Source of the DNA: UBA2336 sp037443645
GTDB lineage: Bacteria; Bacteroidota; Bacteroidia; Cytophagales; Cyclobacteriaceae
Assembly (NCBI GenBank): GCA_037443645.1
Contig: JBBINY010000016.1
Location: 1 to 51,482, forward strand
Direction of reading: 5' to 3'
DNA length: 51,482 nt
The notes below the pieces were generated by a model. The model searched no databases and had not been told where the DNA came from. It was given only the letters and a program-made list of their open reading frames with translations. The position numbers and the translations under genes were made by a program. Below are positions 18,626 through 27,120 of this stretch, piece by piece (the first letter of the stretch is position 1; every line of letters begins with the position of its first letter).

Positions 18626-19295
18626 AGTCAACCAGGTTTTGTACCCGCTTATAGCCGCTGCTGATCACACCCGTACAGGTGCCCCCGGTGCAGGTGTAGG
18701 TCCACACCTCGCTGATGCTAGATACCAGGCCTACTCCTTTCCCGTAGGTTTCCATGCGCACATCCCGATACGTTAAATTATTGGCAACGTTTTCCTGCTC
18801 CACGTTCACGGCTACATCAACCGCTAACCCGTTGGAATAGTTAGACAGAATTTCAGAAATTTTGTATTCATCAGCCGGCAAGTCGTTCAACAGGTTGGCA
18901 TTCCATTTTCGGTTTGGATGAAGTGGAAATGCCAGCGGAATAAATGGCATGTTCCCCTCATTTACAACCACAAACTGGTCGGTTAAACGGGCCGACCAGG
19001 TTTCGGTAAATTGCCAGGGTAAACTCTGCTCCTGCCTTACCAGGCGGTGCAAAACGTACGTGATACCCCCTTCGGTATTCACAAACGAATCAACAACCTG
19101 AACCATCAGTTGAAACGTATCGGATGCAGCCGGCTGAAGCGGTGAATAGGTTGTTTCCATCACCTCATAAATCCAGTACTTTCCAACAGCCAGCGGGTAA
19201 AAGTCAGGGCCGTTAAGCCGCATGTTTTCCACTTCCGTACACCGGGTTACCAGGATTGCAACGCATAAAAAAAACGCCACCCGCTTCACGATCAT
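18612..19295 (-). CDS. Lipoprotein of unknown function upstream of the subtilase
   Basis: Counted from ATG 19295 this is a 227-residue protein with a lipoprotein signal (MIVKRVAFFLCVAILVTRC). The longer reading frame starting near 19358 would overlap a promoter element (TAACTTTG, 19359-19366) and add 22 residues before the signal, so I reject it. The mature part is beta-rich (YPLAVGKYWIYEVMETTYSPL, TFQLMVQVVDSF, MPFIPLAFPLHPNRKWN, YRDVRMETYGKGVGLVSS), a layout seen in many uncharacterised Bacteroidota lipoproteins. Its stop overlaps the subtilase start, so the two are probably cotranscribed. I do not recognise a specific family. Confidence 0.78.
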   Translation of the reverse strand: MIVKRVAFFLCVAILVTRCTEVENMRLNGPDFYPLAVGKYWIYEVMETTYSPLQPAASDTFQLMVQVVDSFVNTEGGITYVLHRLVRQEQSLPWQFTETWSARLTDQFVVVNEGNMPFIPLAFPLHPNRKWNANLLNDLPADEYKISEILSNYSNGLAVDVAVNVEQENVANNLTYRDVRMETYGKGVGLVSSISEVWTYTCTGGTCTGVISSGYKRVQNLVDYGTM

Positions 19296-19358
19296 CTGAT
19301 TTTTTGGTAAATCCGCACCCATTGATAAACGTAATCCCGATTTGGTGAGTACGCGCAT

Positions 19359-19366
19359 CAAAGTTA
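19359..19366 (-). promoter_or_regulatory. -7 promoter element for the lipoprotein-subtilase operon
   Basis: TAACTTTG on the minus strand matches TAnnTTTG exactly. It covers the most upstream possible start codon of the lipoprotein gene, so transcription should begin inside that longer frame, and translation should begin at ATG 19295, about 55 nt downstream. It lies in the divergent spacer shared with the TrpF-like gene. Confidence 0.45.
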
Positions 19367-19384
19367 TTTTATTCCGCTGAGGTT

Positions 19385-19969
19385 ATGAAATTAACGCGAA
19401 CAGTAAAGGTTGGGCGCATCACCAACTTAAGTGATGCGCGCTATTGTTCCGGCATGGGTGTGCACATGCTGGGGTTCAATACCATCCCCGATCAGCCCGG
19501 TTATGTGAGTCCTGAAACGTACCAGAGCATCCGCGGATGGTTTGCGGGCCCTTCGGTTGTTGCCGAAGTGTACGGGCTGCGTGATGCGGAGACGATGCAT
19601 TCGATCTTGCGCGACTACCTGCCTGATTTTGTTGAGTTAAGTCTTTCAGAATTACCGTTTATTGCTTTGCCATCACTTTCCCTGATCGTTACGGCATCCG
19701 GAATACCTGTTGAAAAATTGATTGCCGAGCTTGGCCGGATTCAAACCCAGGTAGCCTACGTTCTGGCCGATCAAAACCTGCCTGCTGAATCTATTGCACA
19801 AATTGCAGTCCATTACCCCGTACTCTTAAAGTTAACAGGGATGGTTGAATCAAACTTACTGGAATTACCGGTGCATGGCTTTGCCCTTGAAGGTACCTCT
19901 GAAGAGAAACCGGGACTCAAGTCATACGATGATCTTGCCGGAGTGCTTGAAAAATTATCAGAAGACTAG
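19385..19969 (+). CDS. TrpF-like (phosphoribosylanthranilate isomerase) protein lacking catalytic residues
   Basis: A 194-residue protein whose N-terminus aligns with TrpF: VKVGRITNLSDARYCSGMGVHMLGF matches the family's VKICGITN...DA...GAD..GF pattern in two adjacent blocks. The catalytic cysteine of TrpF (KICG) is replaced by glycine (KVGR), and the arginine before YISPE is replaced by glycine (DQPGYVSPE). The late part with PGLKSYDDLAGVLEKL resembles the TrpF ending, but the general-acid aspartate region is not recognisable. A TIM barrel fold is likely; the tryptophan-pathway reaction is not. No trp genes are nearby. It is transcribed divergently from the lipoprotein gene, and its stop overlaps the response regulator's stop by 4 bp. 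Confidence 0.72.
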   Translation: MKLTRTVKVGRITNLSDARYCSGMGVHMLGFNTIPDQPGYVSPETYQSIRGWFAGPSVVAEVYGLRDAETMHSILRDYLPDFVELSLSELPFIALPSLSLIVTASGIPVEKLIAELGRIQTQVAYVLADQNLPAESIAQIAVHYPVLLKLTGMVESNLLELPVHGFALEGTSEEKPGLKSYDDLAGVLEKLSED

Positions 19970-20661
19970 GCGGACGGCAACACAAACCGGTAGCGGTAAC
20001 CGGTGGTTCGCTGGACGAGGTTATCGCCAATTTTGGCCACCAGTTTCTGAATGTACATTTCAACGGATCCGTCCACCAGATAATTATCAGATCCCCAGAT
20101 GCTTCCTAATAAATTACCGGCTGATATTTCCTTTCCCGGATTCTGTGCCAAGAAAAACAGCAACTCAAATTCCGGCTGGCTCAGTTCATAGCGTTCGTTG
20201 CCTACACTAACCGACTGCGAACGCCTGTTAATGACCAGGTTACCGATGCGCAATTCGGGTATGCTTTTCCGGATGATTAATTTTTTACGCAGAACGGAGC
20301 CAACCTTATAGGTAAGGGCCCTCAACCCCATAATCTTTTCGATGTAATCATCGCCTCCGGTATCGAGCGCTGCCTGTTGATAATACCCTTCCGACTTTGC
20401 GGTTAGGAAAAAGATGAACACATTACTGAATTCTTTTCGTTTCCGGATATCACGACAAAGTTCAATTCCGTTGGGATGCGGCATCATGATGTCCAGTATA
20501 ATCAAATCAGGACCGAATTCTTCAGCGGCTTCAATGGCCCTGGTGCTATCGGATACCAATTTTACTTTATAACCTTCCCGTTCGAGGTTGTACTTCAGCA
20601 ACTCCAAAATATCCAGGTCATCATCAACCACCAGCAAGCGGTATTTTTTTTTCTTACCCAT
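19966..20661 (-). CDS. OmpR/PhoB-type response regulator, orphan
   Basis: A 231-residue two-domain regulator. The receiver domain (residues about 7-125) has the acidic pocket VVDDD, the phosphoacceptor D57 in LIILDIMMP, T87 and K109. The lysine is followed by isoleucine-methionine (EKIMGL) rather than the usual proline-phenylalanine. A winged-helix DNA-binding domain fills residues about 135-231 (INRRSQSVSVGN ... LSQPEFELLFFLAQNPGKE ... TTGYRYRF). No histidine kinase is within this window, so its partner must be elsewhere. It converges with the TrpF-like gene, sharing 4 bases at the stops. Confidence 0.92.
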   Translation of the reverse strand: MGKKKKYRLLVVDDDLDILELLKYNLEREGYKVKLVSDSTRAIEAAEEFGPDLIILDIMMPHPNGIELCRDIRKRKEFSNVFIFFLTAKSEGYYQQAALDTGGDDYIEKIMGLRALTYKVGSVLRKKLIIRKSIPELRIGNLVINRRSQSVSVGNERYELSQPEFELLFFLAQNPGKEISAGNLLGSIWGSDNYLVDGSVEMYIQKLVAKIGDNLVQRTTGYRYRFVLPSA

Positions 20662-20742
20662 AAAACCTGCTCAATGTAGGCAGGCAAAAATTACCTTCAG
20701 GTTATTTCTGAATTACCATGTTGTGAAAAGAAGCGGTACCAA

Positions 20743-21738
20743 TCAGTTCGGGTAACCGCCCAGGCGCATTGCGCTCTCAACGGCTTCGGCCGTTATATCG
20801 GGATACTGTATTTCGAGTGGTCTGGAGGACTCAATCCATTCCATGATCTGCGGAAGCCGTTTCTTCTTCACATTTTTCAGCACAGGCACCCCGATTTCGC
20901 GAAGCGCCTCGGCATTATAGTGTTGTTCGTACTGTTTCTTCATGGGAACCACCAGCAATTTCTTGCCCAGGTAAAGCACTTCTGCCGGTGTTTCAAAACC
21001 GGCACCGCAAAAAACACCTTTGGCAGAAACCATGCTGGCCACAAACTCATCGTTGGTAACCGGGTAAACCGAAACGCGGCCGATGTGATAGGGTTTGCGG
21101 GTATGTTTTGAAAATACATGCCACCGGATGGCTGGAATTTTCAGCAGCAAAACAACGAGTTTACGATCATCGTAAGCAGGAAGGTACACGGTATAGTGCT
21201 CGCCTTGTTTAACGGATGCTTCGCGGATTCTTTTCCGGATTACCGGGGTGAAGATGTTTTTGTCGAACCGGCTGAAATGAAAGCCGACCGCGTCATCAGC
21301 CGGGGCGTAGTTGTTCAGTATCCAATCGCCCAGCGAATCGGAATGCTGTGGCCTGGGTACTTTTTTTGAAAGCAGTGCTGCCTGGTGGCTCAATGCAATG
21401 CAGGGAATTTTTTTATTCCGGGCCGACCAGGCCGAAATGGGCTCAAAGTCATTAATGATCAGATCATACTTTTCGGCAGGAAAGCTTTTGATTTCCCTGA
21501 ACACCGCTTTTGAGCTATTCTGCTTAAACGTTTTCAATATGTCAACACCTCCTCTTTTACCGAAGTAAAAGCTAAGTCCTTTTGAAGTATATTTTACCGG
21601 GTGCGGAAGTTTAATGTCGGCTTGTGCACCGCTTACAAACAGATCGAGTGAGCCGTAATCCCGCAATACAGGCACCACGTCTTCAGCCCGGGCAATGTGC
21701 CCGTTGCCGGTTCCCTGGATGGCGTACAGAATTTTCAC
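20743..21738 (-). CDS. Glycosyltransferase family protein (MurG/COG1819-like fold)
   Basis: A 331-residue protein with the N-terminal glycine-rich loop of GT-B transferases (YAIQGTGNGHIARAEDV) and a C-terminal nucleotide-sugar binding region (VSAKGVFCGAGFETPAEVLYLGKKLLVVP, given here in two parts) as in UDP-sugar transferases. The middle part has SFYFGKRGG and INDFEPISAWSA. The start is GTG at 21738, overlapping the stop of the LpxH-like gene (GTGA), so the two are translationally coupled. The pairing with a UDP-diacylglucosamine pyrophosphatase-like enzyme suggests glycolipid or lipid A-related chemistry, but the acceptor and sugar are not identifiable. Confidence 0.82.
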   Translation of the reverse strand: MKILYAIQGTGNGHIARAEDVVPVLRDYGSLDLFVSGAQADIKLPHPVKYTSKGLSFYFGKRGGVDILKTFKQNSSKAVFREIKSFPAEKYDLIINDFEPISAWSARNKKIPCIALSHQAALLSKKVPRPQHSDSLGDWILNNYAPADDAVGFHFSRFDKNIFTPVIRKRIREASVKQGEHYTVYLPAYDDRKLVVLLLKIPAIRWHVFSKHTRKPYHIGRVSVYPVTNDEFVASMVSAKGVFCGAGFETPAEVLYLGKKLLVVPMKKQYEQHYNAEALREIGVPVLKNVKKKRLPQIMEWIESSRPLEIQYPDITAEAVESAMRLGGYPN

Positions 21739-22589
21739 TTCTTTGAAGTCAGAAATTCATTAACAAGGTCTTTGAAAATTTCGTCATTGTCCAGTTTATC
21801 GCGCAGTCGTTTCGGAAGTTTTACCGATTTGGCATAAACGTCATCGCGGTAGCGGTAAATGCTCCACCGGGTTCCGTCATACTCCAGGGCAGTGAGGTTC
21901 TCCACCCAATCACCGGAGTTGAGGTAGATCACCGAACCTTTGTCGGTTTCAATGGTTCGTATTTCCGGCTGGTGAATGTGTCCGCAGATCACAAAATCGT
22001 AACGGTTGGAAATCGCTATTCCTGCCGCTGTTTTTTCAAAGTCGTTGATAAACTTGACTGCCGTTTTTACACTGTCTTTAACACGCTTCGAGAGGGATAT
22101 TCTTTCGCGTCCCAGTTTCTTCAGGCACCAGTTTACAAAGGTGTTAATGAGAATAAGCGTGTCATACCCCACGGCTCCTAACCTGGCAAGCCACTTTGAA
22201 TAGCGCATGGTAACGTCAAACACATCGCCATGAAAAACCCAGGCCCGTTTTCCGTTTAGCCGCAGTACTGCTTTGTTTTCGATCTGGAATGATCCCAGCC
22301 TGAAGCCGGCAAATTTCCGGAGCATCTCATCGTGATTTCCGGTGAGGTAAACGATTTTTGTTCCTTTTGCCAGCAAGCCGGTTATGTGCTTAACCACCTG
22401 CATGTGCGATTTGGGCCAGTAATGTTTGCTGAACTGCCACATGTCGATGATGTCGCCATTGAGGATCAGTTTTTTGGGTTTGATGGTTTTGAGGTAGCGG
22501 AGCAACTCCTCGGCATGGCAGCCGTAGGTGCCCAGGTGGATGTCGGAGAGGATTATAATTTCGGGCTTTCGCCTTTTTTGTTTACCCAT
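21735..22589 (-). CDS. LpxH-like metallophosphoesterase (UDP-2,3-diacylglucosamine diphosphatase family)
   Basis: A 284-residue calcineurin-fold phosphoesterase. Metal-binding motifs in order are LSDIHLG, LNGDIIDMW, LTGNHDEML, VFHGDVFD and ICGHIHQPE, the layout of the LpxH/LpxG-type family. LpxH removes UMP from UDP-2,3-diacylglucosamine in lipid A synthesis. The sequence is longer than enterobacterial LpxH (about 240 residues) and has an extra basic region (LKKLGRERISLSKRVKDSVK). It is the first gene of a two-gene unit with the glycosyltransferase and has a plausible -7 box about 75 bp upstream. Bacteroidota often carry more than one such paralogue, so it may act on another nucleotide lipid. 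Confidence 0.85.
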   Translation of the reverse strand: MGKQKRRKPEIIILSDIHLGTYGCHAEELLRYLKTIKPKKLILNGDIIDMWQFSKHYWPKSHMQVVKHITGLLAKGTKIVYLTGNHDEMLRKFAGFRLGSFQIENKAVLRLNGKRAWVFHGDVFDVTMRYSKWLARLGAVGYDTLILINTFVNWCLKKLGRERISLSKRVKDSVKTAVKFINDFEKTAAGIAISNRYDFVICGHIHQPEIRTIETDKGSVIYLNSGDWVENLTALEYDGTRWSIYRYRDDVYAKSVKLPKRLRDKLDNDEIFKDLVNEFLTSKK

Positions 22590-22663
22590 GTTTTGTGAAA
22601 AGAATATTCCCGAAGACCCGAAGGCCTCCAGGAATACCTAAACCTTTGAAGACGTTTACGCAA

Positions 22664-22671
22664 CAAAAGTA
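22664..22671 (-). promoter_or_regulatory. -7 promoter element for the LpxH-like/glycosyltransferase operon
   Basis: TACTTTTG on the minus strand is an exact TAnnTTTG match, about 75 bp upstream of the LpxH-like ATG. No convincing -33 TTG is seen at the expected distance. Confidence 0.4.
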
Positions 22672-22763
22672 GGGGCATACTGTTACCTGGGATTGATTGC
22701 GGTGTTAATGAATTGTTATGAAGCGGTGGGCAGGTAATCCATTCCGCACTCATAGATGTAGTG

Positions 22764-22813
22764 TCCCTCCGAAACCCGCAGCGTCCCGAAACGGAGACTC
22801 TGCGGGGAAGGGA
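22764..22813. repeat. Strong imperfect hairpin downstream of the AsmA gene
   Basis: A two-part hairpin. The inner stem is a perfect 7-bp repeat (CCCGCAG 22775-22781 and CTGCGGG 22800-22806). The outer arms TCCCTCC 22764-22770 and GAAGGGA 22807-22813 pair at 6 of 7 positions. The loop itself contains CCG/CGG and GTC/GAC pairs. It begins 28 bp beyond the AsmA stop and could act as a terminator or 3'-end stabiliser, although no T-run follows on either strand. The remaining spacer 22590-22840 holds no recognisable gene. Confidence 0.5.
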
Positions 22814-22840
22814 GCTAGGATACCATGACCTGGATGAACC

Positions 22841-25800
22841 TCAGGGATTCACGGAGGTATCTTTGCCGAGGGCAATTTTATAATTATCCGGTGTGCCGGT
22901 GATGCGCAGGTTCAGAAAGCGGATCCGCTTGTTCTCATCCTGGTATTGAATTTCATCTGCCTTCTCTGGGTCATTTTCCTTGCGTGAACCGAACAGCTTC
23001 TGCATGCCCGCCCGAGTAACCATGCGCCAGGGGATGCGCACATAGTAATCCATGTTCAATTTCATATCCTGCCTGCCGGAGATCTCCATGAAGCCAAGCG
23101 TTGAATTGATTGTCATCCGGGGAAAGGACATCACTCCGTTGGAGAGGGTTAGTATATTGCTGAGCGTGTCAAAACGTACCCGGTTGACATTTTTATCCCT
23201 GAAATAATCCGCCAGAATTTCAAAGGCCGGATAGTTATCCAATCTTCCGTTTATGACTTTGAAATCGATTTTAATGTCCGAATCATCTAGGATGGGTACC
23301 ATATCTTTATGCACATGGATCTTTCCGGTTAGCTTGCCGTTTAACCGGCCGTGCAGATTTTCGGAGACAAGATGATCCTGTCCGAAGTTTTCAAACTTGA
23401 ACATCAGCTTGTCCAGGTCCACATCGGTCATGGTTATCACCGGGTTGAAGTAGATCTTTTTCGGGTCAGAACCATTGAAATATCCCCTGGTGGTAATCAT
23501 GCCACCGGCTGCTTTCAGCGACAGGGTATCGATATGGATATAATGCTCTTTGGTGGTGCGGGCCTTAACAAAGAAGTCGTCAATCAGGTAGCGGTGGTAG
23601 TTCAGTTGCCGGATGTCGATATCGAACCGTATATCGCTAAAGGGTACTTCGTAAATATTAAAGCCGGCCTTATGATCTTCCGGAGTCATCGGCTTGTTAT
23701 CGGGTGGTGGCAGGTAGCTGAAAAGTTCATCAAAATCCAGCCGCGTTGCTTTCAGGCTGAAATAGTTGTCGCGCTTGTGGATTTCCTCATCCTTGCCCAG
23801 GTAGTAATTGAGGTCGGTGATGAACTCACTTTTTCCGATTTTACCGCTGAACTTCTCCACCACCAGGTGTTTGTCTTCATAGTGGAAGCGGCCTTTAAAT
23901 TTTTCTACGCGCATCGGGTGCACTTTCATGGTGGCTTCAACCTGGTCGATGGTAACATCGGATGATTGCAATCCCTTATTGAAGTGCATGGTAGCAAAGC
24001 CGTGCACTTTCAGGTTGCGGAACTCTTCATGCCGATAATCTTCCGGCACATAGTTTTCGCCACCGTAGGAAAACAGGTCTTGCAACTGGAGTAGCCTGGA
24101 GGTGAGGAAGAATTCCACGTTGGTATCACCAAAAGGTTCGTTTTCAAACCACAGGTCGTAATTACGCAGCTTTCCGTTGAAATGGAAATCGCTCTTGTCG
24201 ATCATGCCGGTAAAATCGATGATTCGGAAATCCCGGTCGTCAATAAAAACATCAGTATGGAAGTCGTGAAGCGTGTGCGGGTAGTGTATGAGTTTGGCGT
24301 AGAGGTCTTCAATAAAAAATTCTCCTTTCGGAAGGTTGGGTGATTCGGTGAACGCTTTCGCGGAGCTGAGGAATTTCAGTTTCATGCTGAAGTTCTCGAT
24401 GTTCTCGTTGAACGGTTTTTGTTTGAGGGTGTCTCCGGAGGTGAGTTGCAGGATATCGAGGCGGTTCGACCGGATGTCCAGTTCGGAAATGACCGGGATG
24501 TTGGTGTGGTGCAGGATGGCGGGCAAGTCGCTGACGGAGCCCTTCAGGCTGATATCCGAGTTTCCGATTTTCAGGCTGAACTTTTCAATTTTCGCTTCGT
24601 GCCCGTCCATGGTGGCACGCAAGTCCAGATTATCCAGCGGAAGGTGGAAGGCAGGTGACCGGAAGCTCAGGTTGCGGATATCAAGTTCGGTGAAATAGGA
24701 TTCATTCAATTTCTCAATGCTTTTTTCCGGATTATTCAGGTCCACGATGTCGTGAAAGTTCATCGTCAGCGCGATGCTGCCCTTCAGGTTTTGCAGGTTG
24801 TCGATGTTGAAGAAGTCGGCCAGGAAACCGAGCTCAAATTCCGATCGCAATTGCATGTCGATCTCCGGTGACATGAAGTTTTTCACAATCAGTTTACCGC
24901 TGAAGATCCCGGCCTCCGGACGTGCCGAAAAATCGGTGAGCGAAAATTCCATGGTGGAAAAATTCCGGGCTTCACCGGTGGTAAAATACCCGTGGAAGAA
25001 CAGTTCATCCAGCCGGGTTTGGGTTGCTTTGTTATTAAAGAAGGCTTCCTCACAACCGAATTCCGCCTGCACGAGGGGCAAGTTGCCGTTGGTCGCTTTT
25101 CCGGTAACGGATGCCTTAAAGTAAATTTTGCCGGCATTCTCGTAACGCTCCAGTACAGGGGCGAGCTCTTCCGGAGCAAAGGCGATAAAGAGATCAAAGT
25201 TGGGTTTGGTGCCTTCAAAACGAATATCCAGGTTCATCTCATCATCGATGTCGACACGGCCGTCCATCCGGAAGGACGCTTTCTCCAGTTTCAGTTCCGA
25301 AGGCTGAATAACCAGCATTTGGGTGTCTTCGATGTAATCCAGCTGGGTATGCAGTTCGAAATGTTTATGCCTGATAAAGGTGGTATCTCCCTGGTTGATC
25401 ACGTTGAACTGAAACTTGCTGTCAAGTGACACCATAACATGGTTAGGTGCCGATTTGAATTTGGCCCGGGCAAAATCGATGAAGGCCTCCAGCATGAGCT
25501 GGTCTTTCTCGTTTAGCTTGGTGATATCCACGTTCATCATTTCAACACTTTTCAGGTCGAGATGAAACTCTTCGGAGGTGCTTTCAATTTCCTTTTCACC
25601 AGACAGGGCGTTGACAAGGTTTAATGTGCCATCGGTATGCTGCACCAGGTGAATGTATCCGTTGGCTAATTTGATGGCCTTGATTTCAGTTGAACCCTTC
25701 AATAACGTGAGCAGGTCAAATCCGATATAAACATCATGCAATTCCAGCACGGGTTGGGTAGTGTGGGTTTTGTCTTCGTAAATCTGCAACTGCTTCAGGT

Positions 25801-26014
25801 CGATGGATACGTACGGGAAATTGGCGAACGGAGCGATCCGGGTGGACTCGATAGCCACTTCACCCCGGAAGTCTTCATTGATGGCAGCGAGCAACTCCCG
25901 GATGATTATGTCTTTTTTCCAATAGACCGTGGCGGTGAGTACCGAAAACAGAATCACCGGAACCAGGATGATACCGGTGAGCAGGTAGATGATTCGGTTT
26001 CTTTTCAGCGCCAT
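22841..26014 (-). CDS. AsmA-family envelope protein (large)
   Basis: A 1057-residue protein with one N-terminal transmembrane helix (IIYLLTGIILVPVILFSVL) and a long extracytoplasmic part of repeated beta-strands. AsmA-like landmarks include ESTRIAPFANFPYVSIDLKQ at the N-terminal end, the internal LKGSVSDLPAIL and LNGKLTGKIHVHK, and the late FRDKNVNRVRFDTLSN and LGFMEISGRQDMKLN, which resemble the conserved C-terminal AsmA block. AsmA/TamB/YhdP-type proteins form bridge-like grooves and are linked to phospholipid transport and outer-membrane homeostasis. ATG at 26014 is preceded by an AAGGA and a near-consensus -7 box (TATATTTA, 26041-26048). It is monocistronic, ending before a strong hairpin. 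Confidence 0.85.
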   Translation of the reverse strand: MALKRNRIIYLLTGIILVPVILFSVLTATVYWKKDIIIRELLAAINEDFRGEVAIESTRIAPFANFPYVSIDLKQLQIYEDKTHTTQPVLELHDVYIGFDLLTLLKGSTEIKAIKLANGYIHLVQHTDGTLNLVNALSGEKEIESTSEEFHLDLKSVEMMNVDITKLNEKDQLMLEAFIDFARAKFKSAPNHVMVSLDSKFQFNVINQGDTTFIRHKHFELHTQLDYIEDTQMLVIQPSELKLEKASFRMDGRVDIDDEMNLDIRFEGTKPNFDLFIAFAPEELAPVLERYENAGKIYFKASVTGKATNGNLPLVQAEFGCEEAFFNNKATQTRLDELFFHGYFTTGEARNFSTMEFSLTDFSARPEAGIFSGKLIVKNFMSPEIDMQLRSEFELGFLADFFNIDNLQNLKGSIALTMNFHDIVDLNNPEKSIEKLNESYFTELDIRNLSFRSPAFHLPLDNLDLRATMDGHEAKIEKFSLKIGNSDISLKGSVSDLPAILHHTNIPVISELDIRSNRLDILQLTSGDTLKQKPFNENIENFSMKLKFLSSAKAFTESPNLPKGEFFIEDLYAKLIHYPHTLHDFHTDVFIDDRDFRIIDFTGMIDKSDFHFNGKLRNYDLWFENEPFGDTNVEFFLTSRLLQLQDLFSYGGENYVPEDYRHEEFRNLKVHGFATMHFNKGLQSSDVTIDQVEATMKVHPMRVEKFKGRFHYEDKHLVVEKFSGKIGKSEFITDLNYYLGKDEEIHKRDNYFSLKATRLDFDELFSYLPPPDNKPMTPEDHKAGFNIYEVPFSDIRFDIDIRQLNYHRYLIDDFFVKARTTKEHYIHIDTLSLKAAGGMITTRGYFNGSDPKKIYFNPVITMTDVDLDKLMFKFENFGQDHLVSENLHGRLNGKLTGKIHVHKDMVPILDDSDIKIDFKVINGRLDNYPAFEILADYFRDKNVNRVRFDTLSNILTLSNGVMSFPRMTINSTLGFMEISGRQDMKLNMDYYVRIPWRMVTRAGMQKLFGSRKENDPEKADEIQYQDENKRIRFLNLRITGTPDNYKIALGKDTSVNP

Positions 26015-26172
26015 TCCTTCGGTTGACTTTCAATCAGCGGTAAATATACAATCAGGAATTTATACTCGGATGATCCATAATGTCCCGGCAGTTATTGTTG
26101 TTTGTTCTCTGTTTATTATCTGATTTAAAAATTTGAGACCACTTACCCATCCCCTTGTGTAAAAGAAATCCG

Positions 26173-26463
26173 TTAATACCCCTTCCAGAGTCTCTTGTTT
26201 GGAGATAAGCTTGTGTTTTGAAATTTTAACTTCAATATTTTGAATTCCTTTATAAAAGGGTTAAATTCCTTATTAACTAAGTAACCTACAATTATCACCA
26301 AAATAGAAATAGTTATTGCTGGCGTATGATTTTCATTTTTTGTTCGATTTAAACAATTCAGCACGGGCAGGTAGTCGTGCGGCACTACGGGTGTGGCGCC
26401 CTGCTGGTGGGCGGCAGGGTTTATGGCATGCCAGGCAAAGTCGAGGAGGTTGTAGTTTTGAAT
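26173..26463 (-). pseudogene. Unrecognised reading-frame remnant in the AsmA-trmB spacer
   Basis: The 449-bp spacer 26015-26463 holds no recognised gene. On the minus strand an open frame continues directly after and in frame with the trmB stop (TGA 26464-26466), giving IQNYNLLDFAWHAINPAAHQ, then GATPVVPHDYLPVLN, and later a hydrophobic ITISILVIIVGYLV. The first 40 codons look like coding sequence by composition. The rest (26170-26345) is much more AT-rich than anything nearby. It may be the tail of a lost gene joined to AT-rich sequence. I do not recognise a family. It could also be chance, since the frame has no good start. Confidence 0.25.
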
Positions 26464-27117
26464 TCATAAAAACCGAAACCGCAGGTACTTTATGGTTTCG
26501 CCCTTTGCCGCAAACTCCTCTTCGTAGCGGGTTTTGATGTCATAACATTCGGCCCGCAAGTCCGACTCGTACAGGTTGTGGGTAAACGCCAGGCCGGTGA
26601 TGTCGTTCCGTTCGCGCAACACTTCCAGGGTGTAATCAAACAGTACGGTGTTATCAGTTTTTAGCCGCAGAAATCCGGTGGGCCTTAGAATCCTTGTGTA
26701 CATACCGAGGAATCGCGGACTGGTAAGCCTGCGCTTGATGTCGCGCTTGCGCGGCCGCGGATCCGGAAACGTGATCCACAGTTCATCCACTTCTGCTTCT
26801 GCAAAAAATGATTCGATCAATAAAATTTGTGTGCGGAGAAACGCAACGTTGGCAAGGTCTTGCTCAACCGCCCAGGTGCTCCCCTTCCAGATGCGCTCGC
26901 CTTTTATGTCGACCCCGATGAAATTACGGTTGGGAAACAGGCGGGCAAGATTTACAGAATATTCGCCCCTGCCACAGGCCAACTCCACGGTAATGGGATT
27001 GTCATTTCCAAAATGCGCATGCCAGTTACCTTTTATGGTATGGTAATGCGGCTTGGACGGTTCAATCACATTCAGCCGTTGCTCAATGATCCGAAAACGC
27101 TCTTGTTTCTTTTTCAA
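26464..27117 (-). CDS. trmB: tRNA (guanine-N7)-methyltransferase
   Basis: A 217-residue Rossmann methyltransferase that methylates G46 in the tRNA variable loop. It shows the SAM-binding VELACGRGEYSVNLAR, then FIGVDIKGERIWKG and the TrmB signature WITFPDPRPRKRD, followed by RRLTSPRFL. The start is TTG at 27117: an in-frame stop (the folC TAA) lies two codons upstream, and no in-frame ATG gives an intact N-terminus. The gene is 3 bp downstream of folC and so is translated from a shared transcript. It ends at TGA 26464-26466, after which an open frame continues into a spacer remnant. Confidence 0.93.
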   Translation of the reverse strand: MKKKQERFRIIEQRLNVIEPSKPHYHTIKGNWHAHFGNDNPITVELACGRGEYSVNLARLFPNRNFIGVDIKGERIWKGSTWAVEQDLANVAFLRTQILLIESFFAEAEVDELWITFPDPRPRKRDIKRRLTSPRFLGMYTRILRPTGFLRLKTDNTVLFDYTLEVLRERNDITGLAFTHNLYESDLRAECYDIKTRYEEEFAAKGETIKYLRFRFL

Positions 27118-27120
27118 TTC

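Noticed and set aside
19359..19366. TAACTTTG read as a start region of the lipoprotein gene
   Set aside because: The site is better explained as a promoter -7 element, because the first good signal peptide begins at ATG 19295.
23351..23965. A 204-residue plus-strand open frame
   Set aside because: It lies wholly antisense to the AsmA gene and shows hydrophobic-repeat patterns that come from the complementary strand of AsmA beta-strands.
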